Notes: generated by a model from the sequence alone, not told the origin. Numbered from the stretch's first letter, positions 7,151 to 15,668 are shown. The stretch is 64,000 nt of DNA from Gammaproteobacteria bacterium (GCA_030066085.1 JASJCI010000017.1:1-64000); one strand, 5' to 3'. Program-made: numbers and translations.

Positions 7151-7903
7151 TCAGAACTTGCCGTTGTCGTTTTTCCACTCGCTGCGCGGCGGCACGTTTT
7201 CCACCGTGTCCCAGTGCTCGACCAGCTTGCCGTCGGCCAGGCGATACAGGTCGTAAAAAGCGCAGTGCGCGCCACGCCAAGTCCCTTCGCTGACGGCGAG
7301 TACGAAATTACCCTCGGCCAGCACGCGATGGCAATGCTCGTAACACGGCGCAGTGTCCGGATCTTCGAGCTCAGCGCGCAGCGAGGCGAGACCGTCGCCG
7401 ATCCGGGGACTGTGCTGAACAAAATCTTCGGCATCGACGAATTCCCCGAGCCGATCGAACTCGCGACCGATGAGCACGGATTCGGTGAAAGCGAGTACGC
7501 GCTGGCGATTCGCTTCGGTTCGTTCCGGGTCGACTGCTTCGACCGGACCGTCGACCATTGTGCGCCCGGATACGTTGGGCCCCTGCCGCGGCTGGATATT
7601 GTCCCAGTGTTCGACAGTCTGTTCACCGTCGAAACGAAATACCTCGAAGCCGACTTTCGGGCTGCCAAAATCGTACTCGGTGTGGGCAAAAACGTAGTCG
7701 CCATCCTCGAAGGCGCGCACGATGTTGACCTTCGGCGAGGTTTTGGCCAGGCGCGCGAACAGCGCAGCGAGACCCTCGCTGCCCTCGTGCGTTTCCGGGT
7801 TGTGCTGGATGTACTGCGCCTCGTTGACCACCGTCACGGAAGCCGGGTCGCCGGTTTCGATGCCCTTGAGCAGCGCGCGGATACGGTCCTTGCGGCTCGC
7901 CAT
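7151..7903 (-). CDS. Tandem SnoaL-like (NTF2 fold) protein
   Basis: 250-residue protein made of two SnoaL-like cone-shaped domains, about residues 1-125 and 130-250. Each half has the family signature: Y-I-Q-H-N-P/F-V-Q-H-S-P near its start, then V-V...H-T-E-Y or A-V-S-E-G, then F-(E/Y)-x-(F/L)-(R/Y)-x-D-G and V-E-H-W-D. No signal peptide is present, so it is cytoplasmic. Such proteins act as small isomerases, cyclases or binding proteins, and no function can be assigned from sequence. It shares strand with the small membrane protein and the desaturase/Rieske genes to its right and may be the last gene of that transcription unit. Confidence 0.82.
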   Translation of the reverse strand: MASRKDRIRALLKGIETGDPASVTVVNEAQYIQHNPETHEGSEGLAALFARLAKTSPKVNIVRAFEDGDYVFAHTEYDFGSPKVGFEVFRFDGEQTVEHWDNIQPRQGPNVSGRTMVDGPVEAVDPERTEANRQRVLAFTESVLIGREFDRLGEFVDAEDFVQHSPRIGDGLASLRAELEDPDTAPCYEHCHRVLAEGNFVLAVSEGTWRGAHCAFYDLYRLADGKLVEHWDTVENVPPRSEWKNDNGKF

Positions 7904-7919
7904 CGCAAATGTGGTGGCG

Positions 7920-8147
7920 TCAACCGCCGTAGGCGCGCCAGGCGGCGAACAGCAGCATCAGGCCGGCGATAATCGGCATGATGGTATAGCCGACCAGGTG
8001 AATCGTGTTGGCCATTTTTTCGCCGTTGCGCTCGATCGACTCCTGCAGCTTTTTGATGTTTTCCGGCGCGGTCTTGCGCTGGTAGTAGCTGTACAGGCCG
8101 TAGACGATGGCCAGCACGCCGACGATGAAGTTCAGTTCGGGTCCCAT
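7920..8147 (-). CDS. Small two-span membrane protein of unknown function
   Basis: 75 residues with two hydrophobic segments (about 7-22 and 48-70) separated by a basic/polar loop Q-R-K-T-A-P-E-N-I-K-K-L-Q. I do not recognise a family. It lies 49 bases downstream of the Rieske gene and 16 upstream of the SnoaL-like gene on the same strand, so it is probably co-transcribed with the desaturase/Rieske pair. Codon use matches the neighbours, which supports it being real. Confidence 0.6.
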   Translation of the reverse strand: MGPELNFIVGVLAIVYGLYSYYQRKTAPENIKKLQESIERNGEKMANTIHLVGYTIMPIIAGLMLLFAAWRAYGG

Positions 8148-8196
8148 GGTGCGGGATGATAACCCGCTCCATCGATGAAACCCAGCCCGACAGGTC

Positions 8197-8520
8197 TTAT
8201 TCCGCGGCGGGCAGGCCGAGGTAGACGCGGCCGTTCTCGACCCGGACCGGGTAAGTCTGCAGGTTGACGCAAACCGGCGCGGACAGCGCTTCGCCGGTGC
8301 GAACGTCGAAACGGCCCTGGTGCAGCGGGCATTCGATCACGTTGTCGATCACGATTCCGTCCTCGAGCCGCTCGTCCTCGTGGGTGCAGATGCCGTCGCT
8401 GGCGAAGTAGCCGTCCGGCGTGCGGTAGATACAGTAGGCCCGGTTGTCGTGATCGAAACCGAGCACGTCTTCTTCCTCGATATCGTCGGCCGCGCAGGCG
8501 TCGATCCAGCGGTCGCTCAT
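8197..8520 (-). CDS. Rieske [2Fe-2S] ferredoxin (MocE/naphthalene-dioxygenase ferredoxin type)
   Basis: 107-residue soluble Rieske ferredoxin. Cluster ligands are C45-T-H47 and C64-P-L-H67, spaced as in MocE and bacterial dioxygenase ferredoxins. It would carry electrons to an oxygenase. The start ATG (8518-8520) overlaps the TGA of the desaturase gene as ATGA, so the two are translationally coupled; that partner is the obvious electron acceptor. The pair resembles MocD/MocE of rhizopine catabolism, where a desaturase-like oxygenase and a Rieske ferredoxin demethylate an O-methyl group. A dedicated ferredoxin reductase is not seen nearby. Confidence 0.9.
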   Translation of the reverse strand: MSDRWIDACAADDIEEEDVLGFDHDNRAYCIYRTPDGYFASDGICTHEDERLEDGIVIDNVIECPLHQGRFDVRTGEALSAPVCVNLQTYPVRVENGRVYLGLPAAE

Positions 8521-9548
8521 TTCATGCTCCTTAGCGAAAGTTTCTGAAAGCCGCCATCGGTGATCATGTGGGCTGCCTGGCGGATGCTGCGCGCGCGGGT
8601 GTTGCGTCCCAGCGAACGCCGCAGGACCACCGACAGTACCTCCAGGTTGGTGCGCCAGAAGCCCGGGTCGGTGGCAGGTAGCTGGTCCTTGATCGCTCGA
8701 TGCAGCTCGGGCAGGGCGTAAAACGGCACCTGCGGATAGAGGTGGTGCTCGACATGGTTTTCCATGTTCAGGTACAGGAAGGATGCGATCGGACTGCTCT
8801 GGAACGAGCGCGTGCTGTCGAGGATGGACGGCGCGTTTTCGGCCATCTCGACGTGCTGGATCAACGTGAACAGCAGCATGACCGGGCGCCCCAGCAGCCA
8901 CGGCAGCACCAGGAACCACCACGGAAAGCTCGCGCCCAGCGTTATCGCGAGCGCGATGCCAGCGTAAACGGCGATGAAAATCAGCGCGTTACGACGCAGG
9001 CGCGGGAATTCGTCCGCCGCAACGACTTCGCGCATGACCTGCGTATAACGCCCGCTCGCGAGTCGCAGCAGCGTGGTCAGGTGAAAGTGCAGTAGCGCGA
9101 ACCCGGATACCTCCGCCAGCCAGGCGCCGAAGGTCATCGGTGTATCGAACGGCATCTGGCTGTCCTTGCCGACATGCCAGGTGTAAGTGTGATGGTTGGT
9201 GTGCGTGTAACGCCGGTGCAGCGGCTCTTCAAAGTAGATCAGCGACGTGATCCACAGGACCAGCTCGTTCAGCCAGCGCGTGCGAAACGCGGTGCCGTGC
9301 GCGGTTTCGTGGCTCATCGCATAGGCCGGTACCGACAGGATCGCGCCGTGGATCAGCATGGCCGGCCAGACCCAGGCCGTGCCGAGGGCGAGGTAGACCC
9401 CGCAGCCCGAGGCCAGCAGCGCCAGTGCCCATTGCGCGAGATAGACCAGTCCGGGGCGATCGCTGCGCCGGCACAGCTCCTTGAGCGTTTTACGCTCGAG
9501 CTCGATACCGCTGGAGGCGGCGTTGGTGGCGGTGAATTTGTCGGGCAT
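8517..9548 (-). CDS. Fatty acid desaturase-family membrane oxygenase (MocD-like)
   Basis: Membrane diiron enzyme of about 343 residues. The three histidine boxes are complete: H-E-T-A-H-G, H-R-R-Y-T-H-T-N-H-H and H-V-E-H-H, with hydrophobic spans around them. The ATG at 9546-9548 was chosen because the protein then begins shortly before the conserved region; an upstream ATG at 9611 would add 21 residues that look non-coding, and neither has a strong ribosome site. Coupled to the Rieske ferredoxin by an ATGA overlap, it is more likely an alkyl/methyl-group oxygenase of MocD type than a lipid desaturase, though this is inference. It is transcribed divergently from the LysR gene at 9646. Confidence 0.85.
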   Translation of the reverse strand: MPDKFTATNAASSGIELERKTLKELCRRSDRPGLVYLAQWALALLASGCGVYLALGTAWVWPAMLIHGAILSVPAYAMSHETAHGTAFRTRWLNELVLWITSLIYFEEPLHRRYTHTNHHTYTWHVGKDSQMPFDTPMTFGAWLAEVSGFALLHFHLTTLLRLASGRYTQVMREVVAADEFPRLRRNALIFIAVYAGIALAITLGASFPWWFLVLPWLLGRPVMLLFTLIQHVEMAENAPSILDSTRSFQSSPIASFLYLNMENHVEHHLYPQVPFYALPELHRAIKDQLPATDPGFWRTNLEVLSVVLRRSLGRNTRARSIRQAAHMITDGGFQKLSLRSMK

Positions 9549-9645
9549 TGATTCTGGCGTCGTTCGGGTTGCGATGAAGCGAATTCTGCGCATAATCTGG
9601 CAAAAATCCATTTAAACTTATTTGTGTTAGTGAAAGATATTTTTT

Positions 9646-10524
9646 ATGTCCAATCTCGATACGCAGCTGGAGACTTTTCTACGAGTCGCGCGCCTCGGCA
9701 GCTTCCGCCGCGCGGCCGACGAACTGTTCGTCACCCAGGCCGCGGTCACCAGCCGGATCCAGGCGCTCGAGGACTGGCTCGGCTTCGAGGTTTTCCGCCG
9801 CCACCGGCGCGGCGCCGATTTGACCGAGCAGGGCCGGCGCTTCATCGATTACGCCCGCAACGCCATCGATACGATCGAACACGGACGCGCCGAGGCCCGA
9901 CGCGCGACTGCCTACCGCGCACATTACCGTGTCATGAGCCAGTATCTTTTACTGGAAGGTTTTACCCTCGACTGGATCGACTGGATGGGCCAGCATGCGA
10001 CGGACGTATCGCTGACCATCGACAGCAGTCCGTCGACGATCGCCGCGCGCGAAATCGGTAACGGCCTGCTCGACCTCGCGGTCGGCTACCAGTACCGGGT
10101 GACCAATGGCGTGGTATTCGAACCCCTGTTCGAAGAGCGCCTGGTGCTGGTTACCAGCTACCACCAGGTCGAACGCTGGCGCGAAAACTACATTTCGATC
10201 GGCTGGGACGAGGCTTTCGATGACGAACATCGCCGCTTTGTCGGCGAACTCGAGCGCGACTGCCGCCTGCACGCCGAGTTTGTCGACCTGGCGCGCGTCA
10301 TGCTGCTGCGCGAACCCTGCAGCGCCTACGTGGTGGAAAGATCGGTCGACTCCCTGCTCGGAGACGGTATTTTGCAGCGCGTCCCCGATGCGCCTGTCAT
10401 GACGCGGCCGGCTTACGCGATCTATCCCGCACGCCCGACTCACGCCGACGTGCAGGAAATTGCGCTCGAAGGCTTACGAAGCATAGCGGCGGACAGAAAA
10501 AACGGTAAACTGCCGCCTCGATGA
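9646..10524 (+). CDS. LysR-type transcriptional regulator
   Basis: 292 residues: HTH at 2-60 (L-E-T-F-L-R-V-A-R-L-G-S-F-R-R-A-A-D-E-L-F-V-T-Q-A...), then an effector domain with the usual I-G-N-G-L-L-D-L-A-V-G-Y central phrase. It stands back to back with the desaturase/Rieske operon, and its TGA overlaps the ATG of the MttB-family gene (ATGA at 10521-10524), so it is the first gene of a LysR-MttB-PanE operon. The most likely role is control of both divergent units. Effector unknown. Confidence 0.9.
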   Translation: MSNLDTQLETFLRVARLGSFRRAADELFVTQAAVTSRIQALEDWLGFEVFRRHRRGADLTEQGRRFIDYARNAIDTIEHGRAEARRATAYRAHYRVMSQYLLLEGFTLDWIDWMGQHATDVSLTIDSSPSTIAAREIGNGLLDLAVGYQYRVTNGVVFEPLFEERLVLVTSYHQVERWRENYISIGWDEAFDDEHRRFVGELERDCRLHAEFVDLARVMLLREPCSAYVVERSVDSLLGDGILQRVPDAPVMTRPAYAIYPARPTHADVQEIALEGLRSIAADRKNGKLPPR

Positions 10525-12074
10525 GCAATAGCAACCACAGCAGTCCGCGCGGCAAGCGCGCGCGTCGACGTCGTCCCCAGGCCGGCGCGGTCTCCACGCC
10601 GCCCGCGAGCACCGGCGGGCTCGTGGGTGGACGTTATCGGCCGCTGGACAGCGACGATTTGCCGGCCGTCGATGCGGCCGTACGCAAGATCCTGGCCGAT
10701 GTCGGCATGGCTGAAGCGCCCGCGGTTGTGGTCGCCGCGGTGGCCGCGGCCGGCGGTGAGCTCGGTGGCGACGGCCGCCTGCGGTTTCCGGCGGAACTGA
10801 TCGAAAGTGCACTGGCCGGTCTCGCGCGCGACTTCACCCTCTGCGGGCGCGATCCCGCGCACGATCTGCAGCTCGGCGGTGGCCGTGTCTACGTCGGCTC
10901 GGGCGGCGCCGCGCCGATGATTCTCGATCTCGACAGCGGGCGTTATCGCGAATCGCGCCTGGCCGATCTGTACGATGCCGCGCGCCTGGTCGACAGCCTC
11001 GACAATATCCACTTTTTCAGTCGCTCGCTGGTCGCGCGTGACATGCCGGACGCACTCACGCTCGATATCAACACGGCCTATGCCTGTCTCGCCGGCACCC
11101 GCAAGCACGTGTTCGCCGCCGCCACCGAGGCTGCCAGCGTCGAGGCGATCGCCGAGATGTGTTATACGATTGCCGGTTCGCGCGAAGCCTTCGAGGCGCG
11201 GCCGTTCCTGTCGCTGAACTGCAATATCCCGGTGCCGCCGCTGCGCTTCGACGCCGAATCCTGCGAGGTTGCGGCCGCCGCGGTACGTTGCGGGATTCCG
11301 TTGCACTCGAATACCTTCGGCCAGATGGGCGCATCCAGCCCGGTGACGCTGGCCGGCAGCATCGCGCAGACGGTCGCGGAAACCCTCGCCGGCATGATCT
11401 TCGCCTGGCTGATCGATCCCGCCGCCAGGGTAATCTTCGGCACGCGCCCGATGCTGACCGATCTGCGCACCGGCGCGATGAGCGGCGGCAGCCCGGAAGG
11501 CGCGGTGGCGATGGCCGCCAGCGCGCAGCTGGCGGGTTATTACGGCCTGCCCAACTCGACCATCGCCGGCGCCACCGACAGTAAGCGGGCCGACGCGCAG
11601 AGCGGGTACGAAAAAGCGCTGAGCGTGACGCTGGCGGCGCAGGCGGGTTCCAACCTGATCACGCAGGCCAGCGGTATGCAGGCCAGCCTGATGGGTTGCG
11701 CGCTCGAGAGTTACGTCATCGACAACGATATGCTCGGCAGCATCATGAAAACCCTGGCGCCGATAGAAGTGACCGAAGATACCCTGGCGCTGCAATCGAT
11801 CGACGAAGTGGCACATGGCGAGGGGCACTTTCTCGGCCGCAGCGAAACACTCGAGCGCATGACGTCGGATTTTGTTTACCCGCAGCTCGCCGACCGGCGC
11901 AGCATCGAGGAGTGGGAAGCCGATGGCGCGCGCGGGATTCGCGAGGTTGCCATCGAACGCACGCGCGAAATACTCGCGCATCATAATCCCCGGCATATCC
12001 CGCCGGATGTCGACGCGGAGCTGCGCGCCCGCTTCGATATCCGCCTGCCGGCAGACCTGACGGAAACAAAATGA
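10521..12074 (+). CDS. MttB-family (trimethylamine methyltransferase-like) protein, non-pyrrolysine
   Basis: 517-residue member of the MttB superfamily. Known members transfer a methyl group from trimethylamine (Pyl-containing MttB) or glycine betaine (Pyl-free MtgB) to a corrinoid protein. The TIM-barrel phrases are visible: Y-V-G-S-G-G-A-A-P near residue 132, F-S-R-S-L-V-A-R-D near 168, S-L-N-C-N-I-P-V-P-P near 233, and H-G-E-G-H-F-L-G near 430. No in-frame TAG is present, so pyrrolysine is not used. The first 35 residues are a basic, low-complexity extension (G-K-R-A-R-R-R-R-P). No corrinoid protein gene is next to it, which leaves its methyl acceptor unknown. It overlaps both neighbours by four bases. 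Confidence 0.85.
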   Translation: MSNSNHSSPRGKRARRRRPQAGAVSTPPASTGGLVGGRYRPLDSDDLPAVDAAVRKILADVGMAEAPAVVVAAVAAAGGELGGDGRLRFPAELIESALAGLARDFTLCGRDPAHDLQLGGGRVYVGSGGAAPMILDLDSGRYRESRLADLYDAARLVDSLDNIHFFSRSLVARDMPDALTLDINTAYACLAGTRKHVFAAATEAASVEAIAEMCYTIAGSREAFEARPFLSLNCNIPVPPLRFDAESCEVAAAAVRCGIPLHSNTFGQMGASSPVTLAGSIAQTVAETLAGMIFAWLIDPAARVIFGTRPMLTDLRTGAMSGGSPEGAVAMAASAQLAGYYGLPNSTIAGATDSKRADAQSGYEKALSVTLAAQAGSNLITQASGMQASLMGCALESYVIDNDMLGSIMKTLAPIEVTEDTLALQSIDEVAHGEGHFLGRSETLERMTSDFVYPQLADRRSIEEWEADGARGIREVAIERTREILAHHNPRHIPPDVDAELRARFDIRLPADLTETK

Positions 12075-12991
12075 AAATAGCGATATTCGGAGTGGGCGCC
12101 ATGGGCTCGGTCTATGCCGGTCTGTTCGCCGAAGCGGGGCACGAGGTGCACGCGGTCGACATCTGGCAGGATCATGTGGATGCCATCAATCGCGAAGGTC
12201 TGCGGGTCGAAGGCGCCAGCGGCGACCGCGTGGTCGAGGGTATTCATGCCACCACCGACGGTGCCAGCGTCGGTCAATGTGATCTCTACGTGCTCGCGAC
12301 CAAGGCATCCGGTGTTGCCGCCGCGGCCGAAGCGATTGCGCCTTTAATGGGGCCGGAGTCAATTTTACTGACGATTCAGAACGGACTGGGTGCCGGTGAT
12401 CGTATCGCGCAGTACATGGATACCGCGCAGGTGCTGCTCGGCGTTGCCGACGGCTTCGGTGCGTCGATGAAAGGCCCGGGCCACGTGCATCACAATGCCA
12501 TGAACCTGATCCGTATCGGTGAAATGACGGGTGGTCTGAGCGAGCGGGTGCAGCGGATTACGCAGACCTGGATCGATGCCGGCTTCAGCGCGCGCGCCTT
12601 CGAGGACATCGACCAGCTGATCTGGGGCAAGTACATCTGTAACGTGACCTTCAGCGGTCCCTGCACCGTGTTCGACTATACCCTCGGCGAGCTCATGGCC
12701 GATCCGGCCGCCTGGGCAATTGCCCAGGGCTGCGCGCTCGAGGTGTATGCCCTCGGTGAGGCCAGGAACATCGACTTTACCTTCGATGACCCGCTCGAAT
12801 ACGTTGCCGAGTTCGGCAACAAGATGCCGGACGCGCGGCCGTCGATGCTGCTCGACCACCAGGCCCGCCGGCCGTCCGAGATCGACGCGATCAACGGCAT
12901 GGCGGTCGAGCTCGGCAAGCAGCTCGGTATCCCGACGCCGTACAACGAGGTGCTTAGCGCGGTCATTCGGCAGCGTGAAGCAGCTTTTTGA
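12071..12991 (+). CDS. Ketopantoate reductase family (PanE/ApbA-like) dehydrogenase
   Basis: NAD(P)H-dependent 2-keto acid reductase-family protein of 306 residues. The Rossmann motif is G-V-G-A-M-G (7-12); N in I-Q-N-G-L-G and the C-terminal L-I-W-G-K...C-N-V-T-F and S-M-L-L-D-H-Q-A-R-R-P-S-E-I-D-A-I-N phrases carry the family's catalytic Lys and Glu. It overlaps the MttB-like gene by ATGA and ends the operon. Since PanE homologues outside pantothenate operons often act on other 2-keto acids or dehydrogenate hydroxy acids, its substrate probably belongs to the LysR-MttB pathway. Whether it pairs with the PanB-like protein at 6057 is unclear. Confidence 0.85.
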   Translation: MKIAIFGVGAMGSVYAGLFAEAGHEVHAVDIWQDHVDAINREGLRVEGASGDRVVEGIHATTDGASVGQCDLYVLATKASGVAAAAEAIAPLMGPESILLTIQNGLGAGDRIAQYMDTAQVLLGVADGFGASMKGPGHVHHNAMNLIRIGEMTGGLSERVQRITQTWIDAGFSARAFEDIDQLIWGKYICNVTFSGPCTVFDYTLGELMADPAAWAIAQGCALEVYALGEARNIDFTFDDPLEYVAEFGNKMPDARPSMLLDHQARRPSEIDAINGMAVELGKQLGIPTPYNEVLSAVIRQREAAF

Positions 12992-13092
12992 CGATACCGA
13001 CAGGAGTGGAGCATCGGCGGGTGGGGTCCGGTTGGCGATCCACCGCCGTTTACGGCTAGAATGGCGGCGGATCAGTCAAACGGGCGCAAGAT

Positions 13093-13941
13093 ATGAACAA
13101 CCAGGCGAGCTGCCTGTGCGGCAGCGTTTCCTGGGAAATTAGCGCGGAGCCTTTCAACGCATTCAACTGTCATTGCAAGATGTGCCGCAAGGCGCATGGC
13201 GCGGCGTTTGCGACCTACTGGTTCGTCGAGCCCGAACAGGTCAGCTGGGTCGGCGGCACCGACAGTATCGTTCATTATCGCTCCTCGCCCCTGTTGACGC
13301 GCAGTTTCTGCGCTACCTGCGGTTCGGTGGTGCCCTATCCGAGCGAGCAGGGCAGTCACTGGGTGGTGCCGGGCGGATGCCACGATGACGGCAAACCCTC
13401 GGACTGTCATATCTTCGCCGCGCACCACGCGCCCTGGTTCGAAATTACCGGCGATCTGCCGCGTCATGACGATTATCCCGAACACACCGGCATGTTGCGC
13501 GTCGAGGAAGAACCCGGCGAAGCGGTCGGAGAAGACGGCCTGCAAGGCAGCTGCCTGTGCGACAGGATAGCCTACCGGATCACGGGGCCGTTCAAACTGG
13601 CGCAGCACTGCCATTGTCATCGCTGTCGACGGGCACGCGCGGCAGCACACGCGACCAACGGTTTCGTTGCGCTCGATGACATCGAGTTCCTGCGGGGAGA
13701 AGATGAGCTGGATTATTACAAGGTGCCGGATGCCGGGTACTTCATGCAGGTGTTTTGCCGAACCTGCGGTTCGAAGATGCCGCGCCTCGATCCGGGACGG
13801 GGTATCGCGGTGGTCCCGTTCGGCAGCCTGGACGAGGATCCCGGCATTCGCGCGAGCCGTCACATATACGTTGATGACATGGCACACTGGTACCGGATCA
13901 CGGACGATTTGCCGCAGTACGGAACCGAACCCCGGGTTTGA
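13093..13941 (+). CDS. Tandem GFA/CENP-V-domain zinc protein
   Basis: 282 residues comprising two copies of the glutathione-dependent formaldehyde-activating (GFA/CENP-V) fold. Each copy has the cysteine pattern: C-L-C-G...C-H-C-K-M-C...F-C-A-T-C-G in the first (about 5-115) and C-L-C-D...C-H-C-H-R-C...F-C-R-T-C-G in the second (about 155-265). These bind zinc; Gfa itself condenses formaldehyde with glutathione, although many homologues have no known activity. Its place after a demethylation-type operon would fit formaldehyde handling, but the gene has its own 100-base upstream region. Confidence 0.85.
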   Translation: MNNQASCLCGSVSWEISAEPFNAFNCHCKMCRKAHGAAFATYWFVEPEQVSWVGGTDSIVHYRSSPLLTRSFCATCGSVVPYPSEQGSHWVVPGGCHDDGKPSDCHIFAAHHAPWFEITGDLPRHDDYPEHTGMLRVEEEPGEAVGEDGLQGSCLCDRIAYRITGPFKLAQHCHCHRCRRARAAAHATNGFVALDDIEFLRGEDELDYYKVPDAGYFMQVFCRTCGSKMPRLDPGRGIAVVPFGSLDEDPGIRASRHIYVDDMAHWYRITDDLPQYGTEPRV

Positions 13942-14034
13942 ATTCGAAACGGGCACCATGGATACTGGATTGGCGCCGGTTATCAATCGTGAAACCCCCT
14001 TGAACGGGGATTAATAACAACAGGAGGACCAGGA

Positions 14035-14817
14035 ATGAAAGTCTTATCGCTCTTTGCAGTTGCACTTGCGGCTTGCCTGTCGGCGACAACCGTGATCGCG
14101 GAAGTCCGCAGCGCGCCCGTCGCCTACAAGGACGGCGGCGAGAACCTGACGGGGTACCTTTACTGGAACGACGCGGTCGAAGGCGAGCGCCCGGGTGTGC
14201 TGGTGGTGCACGAGTGGTGGGGACTCGACGAGTACGCCCGCAGCCGGGCGGAACAGCTCGCCGAGCTGGGTTACGTGGCTTTTGCCGTGGACATGTATGG
14301 CGGCGACAAGGTAACCACCCATCCGGCGCAGGCAAAGGAGTGGATGACGGCCACCGTATCGAACCTCGACAACTGGCGGCGCCGGGCCCAGGCCGGGCTG
14401 GACAAGCTGAAGTCGCTCGGTATGTCGGACGACTCTCGTCTCGCCGCAATCGGTTACTGTTTCGGCGGTGCGACGGTCATGCAGCTGGCCTATGCCGGCG
14501 CCGATCTCGATGCGGTCGTCAGTTTCCATGGCTCGCTGCCGCTGCCGAACGGCGACGAAGCGAAAAACTTTCGCGGCAAGGTGTTGATCGAACACGGCAA
14601 TGACGATGCCTTCGTGCCCGCCGAACGGGTCGACGCGTTCAAGGCCGCGATGAGCGAGGCCGGGGTCGATTTAACCTTCAACGGCTACGACGGTGCCCGC
14701 CACGGCTTCACCAATCCCGACGCGGGCCAGTTCGGCATCGATAACCTGAAGTACGACGAGGCGGCCGACACGGCTTCGTGGCGCGCGATGCTGCAGACCT
14801 TCAACAGCGTCTTCTGA
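14035..14817 (+). CDS. Secreted dienelactone hydrolase-family protein
   Basis: 260-residue alpha/beta hydrolase with a signal peptide (M-K-V-L-S-L-F-A-V-A..., likely cleaved after A22). The dienelactone hydrolase triad is visible: C142 in G-Y-C-F-G-G, an aspartate at 190-191 in G-N-D-D-A-F-V-P, and H223 in A-R-H-G-F. The Glu/Asp and W-W-G-L-D motifs near residue 60-65 also fit. A strong ribosome site (AGGAGG) precedes the ATG. Being exported, it probably hydrolyses an ester or lactone in the periplasm rather than acting in the aromatic ring-cleavage pathway. A bidirectional terminator follows. Confidence 0.9.
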   Translation: MKVLSLFAVALAACLSATTVIAEVRSAPVAYKDGGENLTGYLYWNDAVEGERPGVLVVHEWWGLDEYARSRAEQLAELGYVAFAVDMYGGDKVTTHPAQAKEWMTATVSNLDNWRRRAQAGLDKLKSLGMSDDSRLAAIGYCFGGATVMQLAYAGADLDAVVSFHGSLPLPNGDEAKNFRGKVLIEHGNDDAFVPAERVDAFKAAMSEAGVDLTFNGYDGARHGFTNPDAGQFGIDNLKYDEAADTASWRAMLQTFNSVF

Positions 14818-14840
14818 AGCGGGCCTGGCGCTGTAGCAAA

Positions 14841-14866
14841 AAACCCCGCGCACAGGCGCGGGGTTT
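14841..14866. terminator. Bidirectional Rho-independent terminator
   Basis: Perfect 11-base stem AAACCCCGCGC / GCGCGGGGTTT with loop ACAG, flanked on the left by further As. On the minus strand the hairpin is followed by six Ts, on the plus strand by three. It separates the dienelactone hydrolase gene and the converging VPLPA-CTERM gene. Confidence 0.9.
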
Positions 14867-14890
14867 CTCAAATAGTCGGGGGCGGTGGAT

Positions 14891-15601
14891 CTAGGTCGCC
14901 GACCGGCGCCGCCTGATACCCAGCAGGCCGAGCATTGCGGTGCCGAACAGCCAGACCGCGGCGGGCACGGGCACAGGGCTGATGTGGGCGCCGGCGAAGG
15001 CGTAATCGTTATCGCTGTCGTCCTGCAGCAGGAATCCCTGGAACGCGGTGAATTCGATAATCTGGCCGACAACGGGCCCGCCGAGCGCGAGGAAATCGAG
15101 GCTGGCATAGCCGCCGTCGCCGGAAGTTGCGCTGGCCTGAACCAGCTCGGGACTGCCGCCGTCGATGCTGACCCGTACCTGCTCGCCGCCCCTGTCGGGA
15201 TTGGAGTTCCTGTACAGGTCGAGAAACTCGAGGCTCGAGATCACCACCTCGGTGTCGAATGCCAGGGTCAGAACCTGGCCGGAACTCACCGTTAGTCCGG
15301 AGATCTCGTCGTTGTCGAGGCCGGCGCCGTCGAAGTGACAGGCAAGGGGACCACCGTTGGCCTGGCAACCGGGATTACTCGGGGCGCCATCGTAACCCTC
15401 GTTGAAGTTGACCGTGCCGCTGGTCGAGGTGAGGGTGAAGCCGATGCCGTCGGCAGTGGTGCCCTCGAATCCATCGGTGATTCCGTTGAGATTGGCGATG
15501 ACCGTGCTGTCGGTGAAGTCGAGGTAGGCGGCAAGGGCGTTGTTACCGAGGCAGACGGTAACCAGGCCAAGAACAATCGTCAGTTTTCGCAGCGTCAACA
15601 T
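14891..15601 (-). CDS. Secreted protein with VPLPA/PEP-CTERM sorting signal (1)
   Basis: 236-residue exported protein. It starts with a signal peptide (L-T-L-R-K-L-T-I-V-L-G... to A-L-A-A, about 24 residues) and ends with the tripartite exosortase tail: V-P-V-P-A-A-V-W-L-F-G-T, a hydrophobic span, then R-R-R-R. Between them is a beta-rich region with a jelly-roll feel (F-E-G-T-T-A-D-G-I-G-F and L-T-L-A-F-D-T-E-V) of unrecognised function. The ATG at 15599-15601 has GGAG seven bases ahead. Such proteins are cut by an exosortase and attached to the envelope or extracellular matrix; no exosortase gene lies in this window. It shares an upstream box with the gene at 60481-61164. Confidence 0.85.
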   Translation of the reverse strand: MLTLRKLTIVLGLVTVCLGNNALAAYLDFTDSTVIANLNGITDGFEGTTADGIGFTLTSTSGTVNFNEGYDGAPSNPGCQANGGPLACHFDGAGLDNDEISGLTVSSGQVLTLAFDTEVVISSLEFLDLYRNSNPDRGGEQVRVSIDGGSPELVQASATSGDGGYASLDFLALGGPVVGQIIEFTAFQGFLLQDDSDNDYAFAGAHISPVPVPAAVWLFGTAMLGLLGIRRRRSAT

Positions 15602-15668
15602 AGGGCTCCGGCAGTAAGCAAGCGCGGTCAAAGTGATGCTGCGAGCCTAGTCGGAACAGATCCTGTCC

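Noticed and set aside
10440-11996. A 518-codon antisense frame over the MttB-like gene
   Set aside because: It has no recognisable domain, and the plus-strand frame has a well-supported MttB homologue with ATGA overlaps at both ends.
10521-12074. Pyrrolysine (in-frame amber) in the MttB-like gene
   Set aside because: No in-frame TAG occurs, and no pyl genes are in the window.
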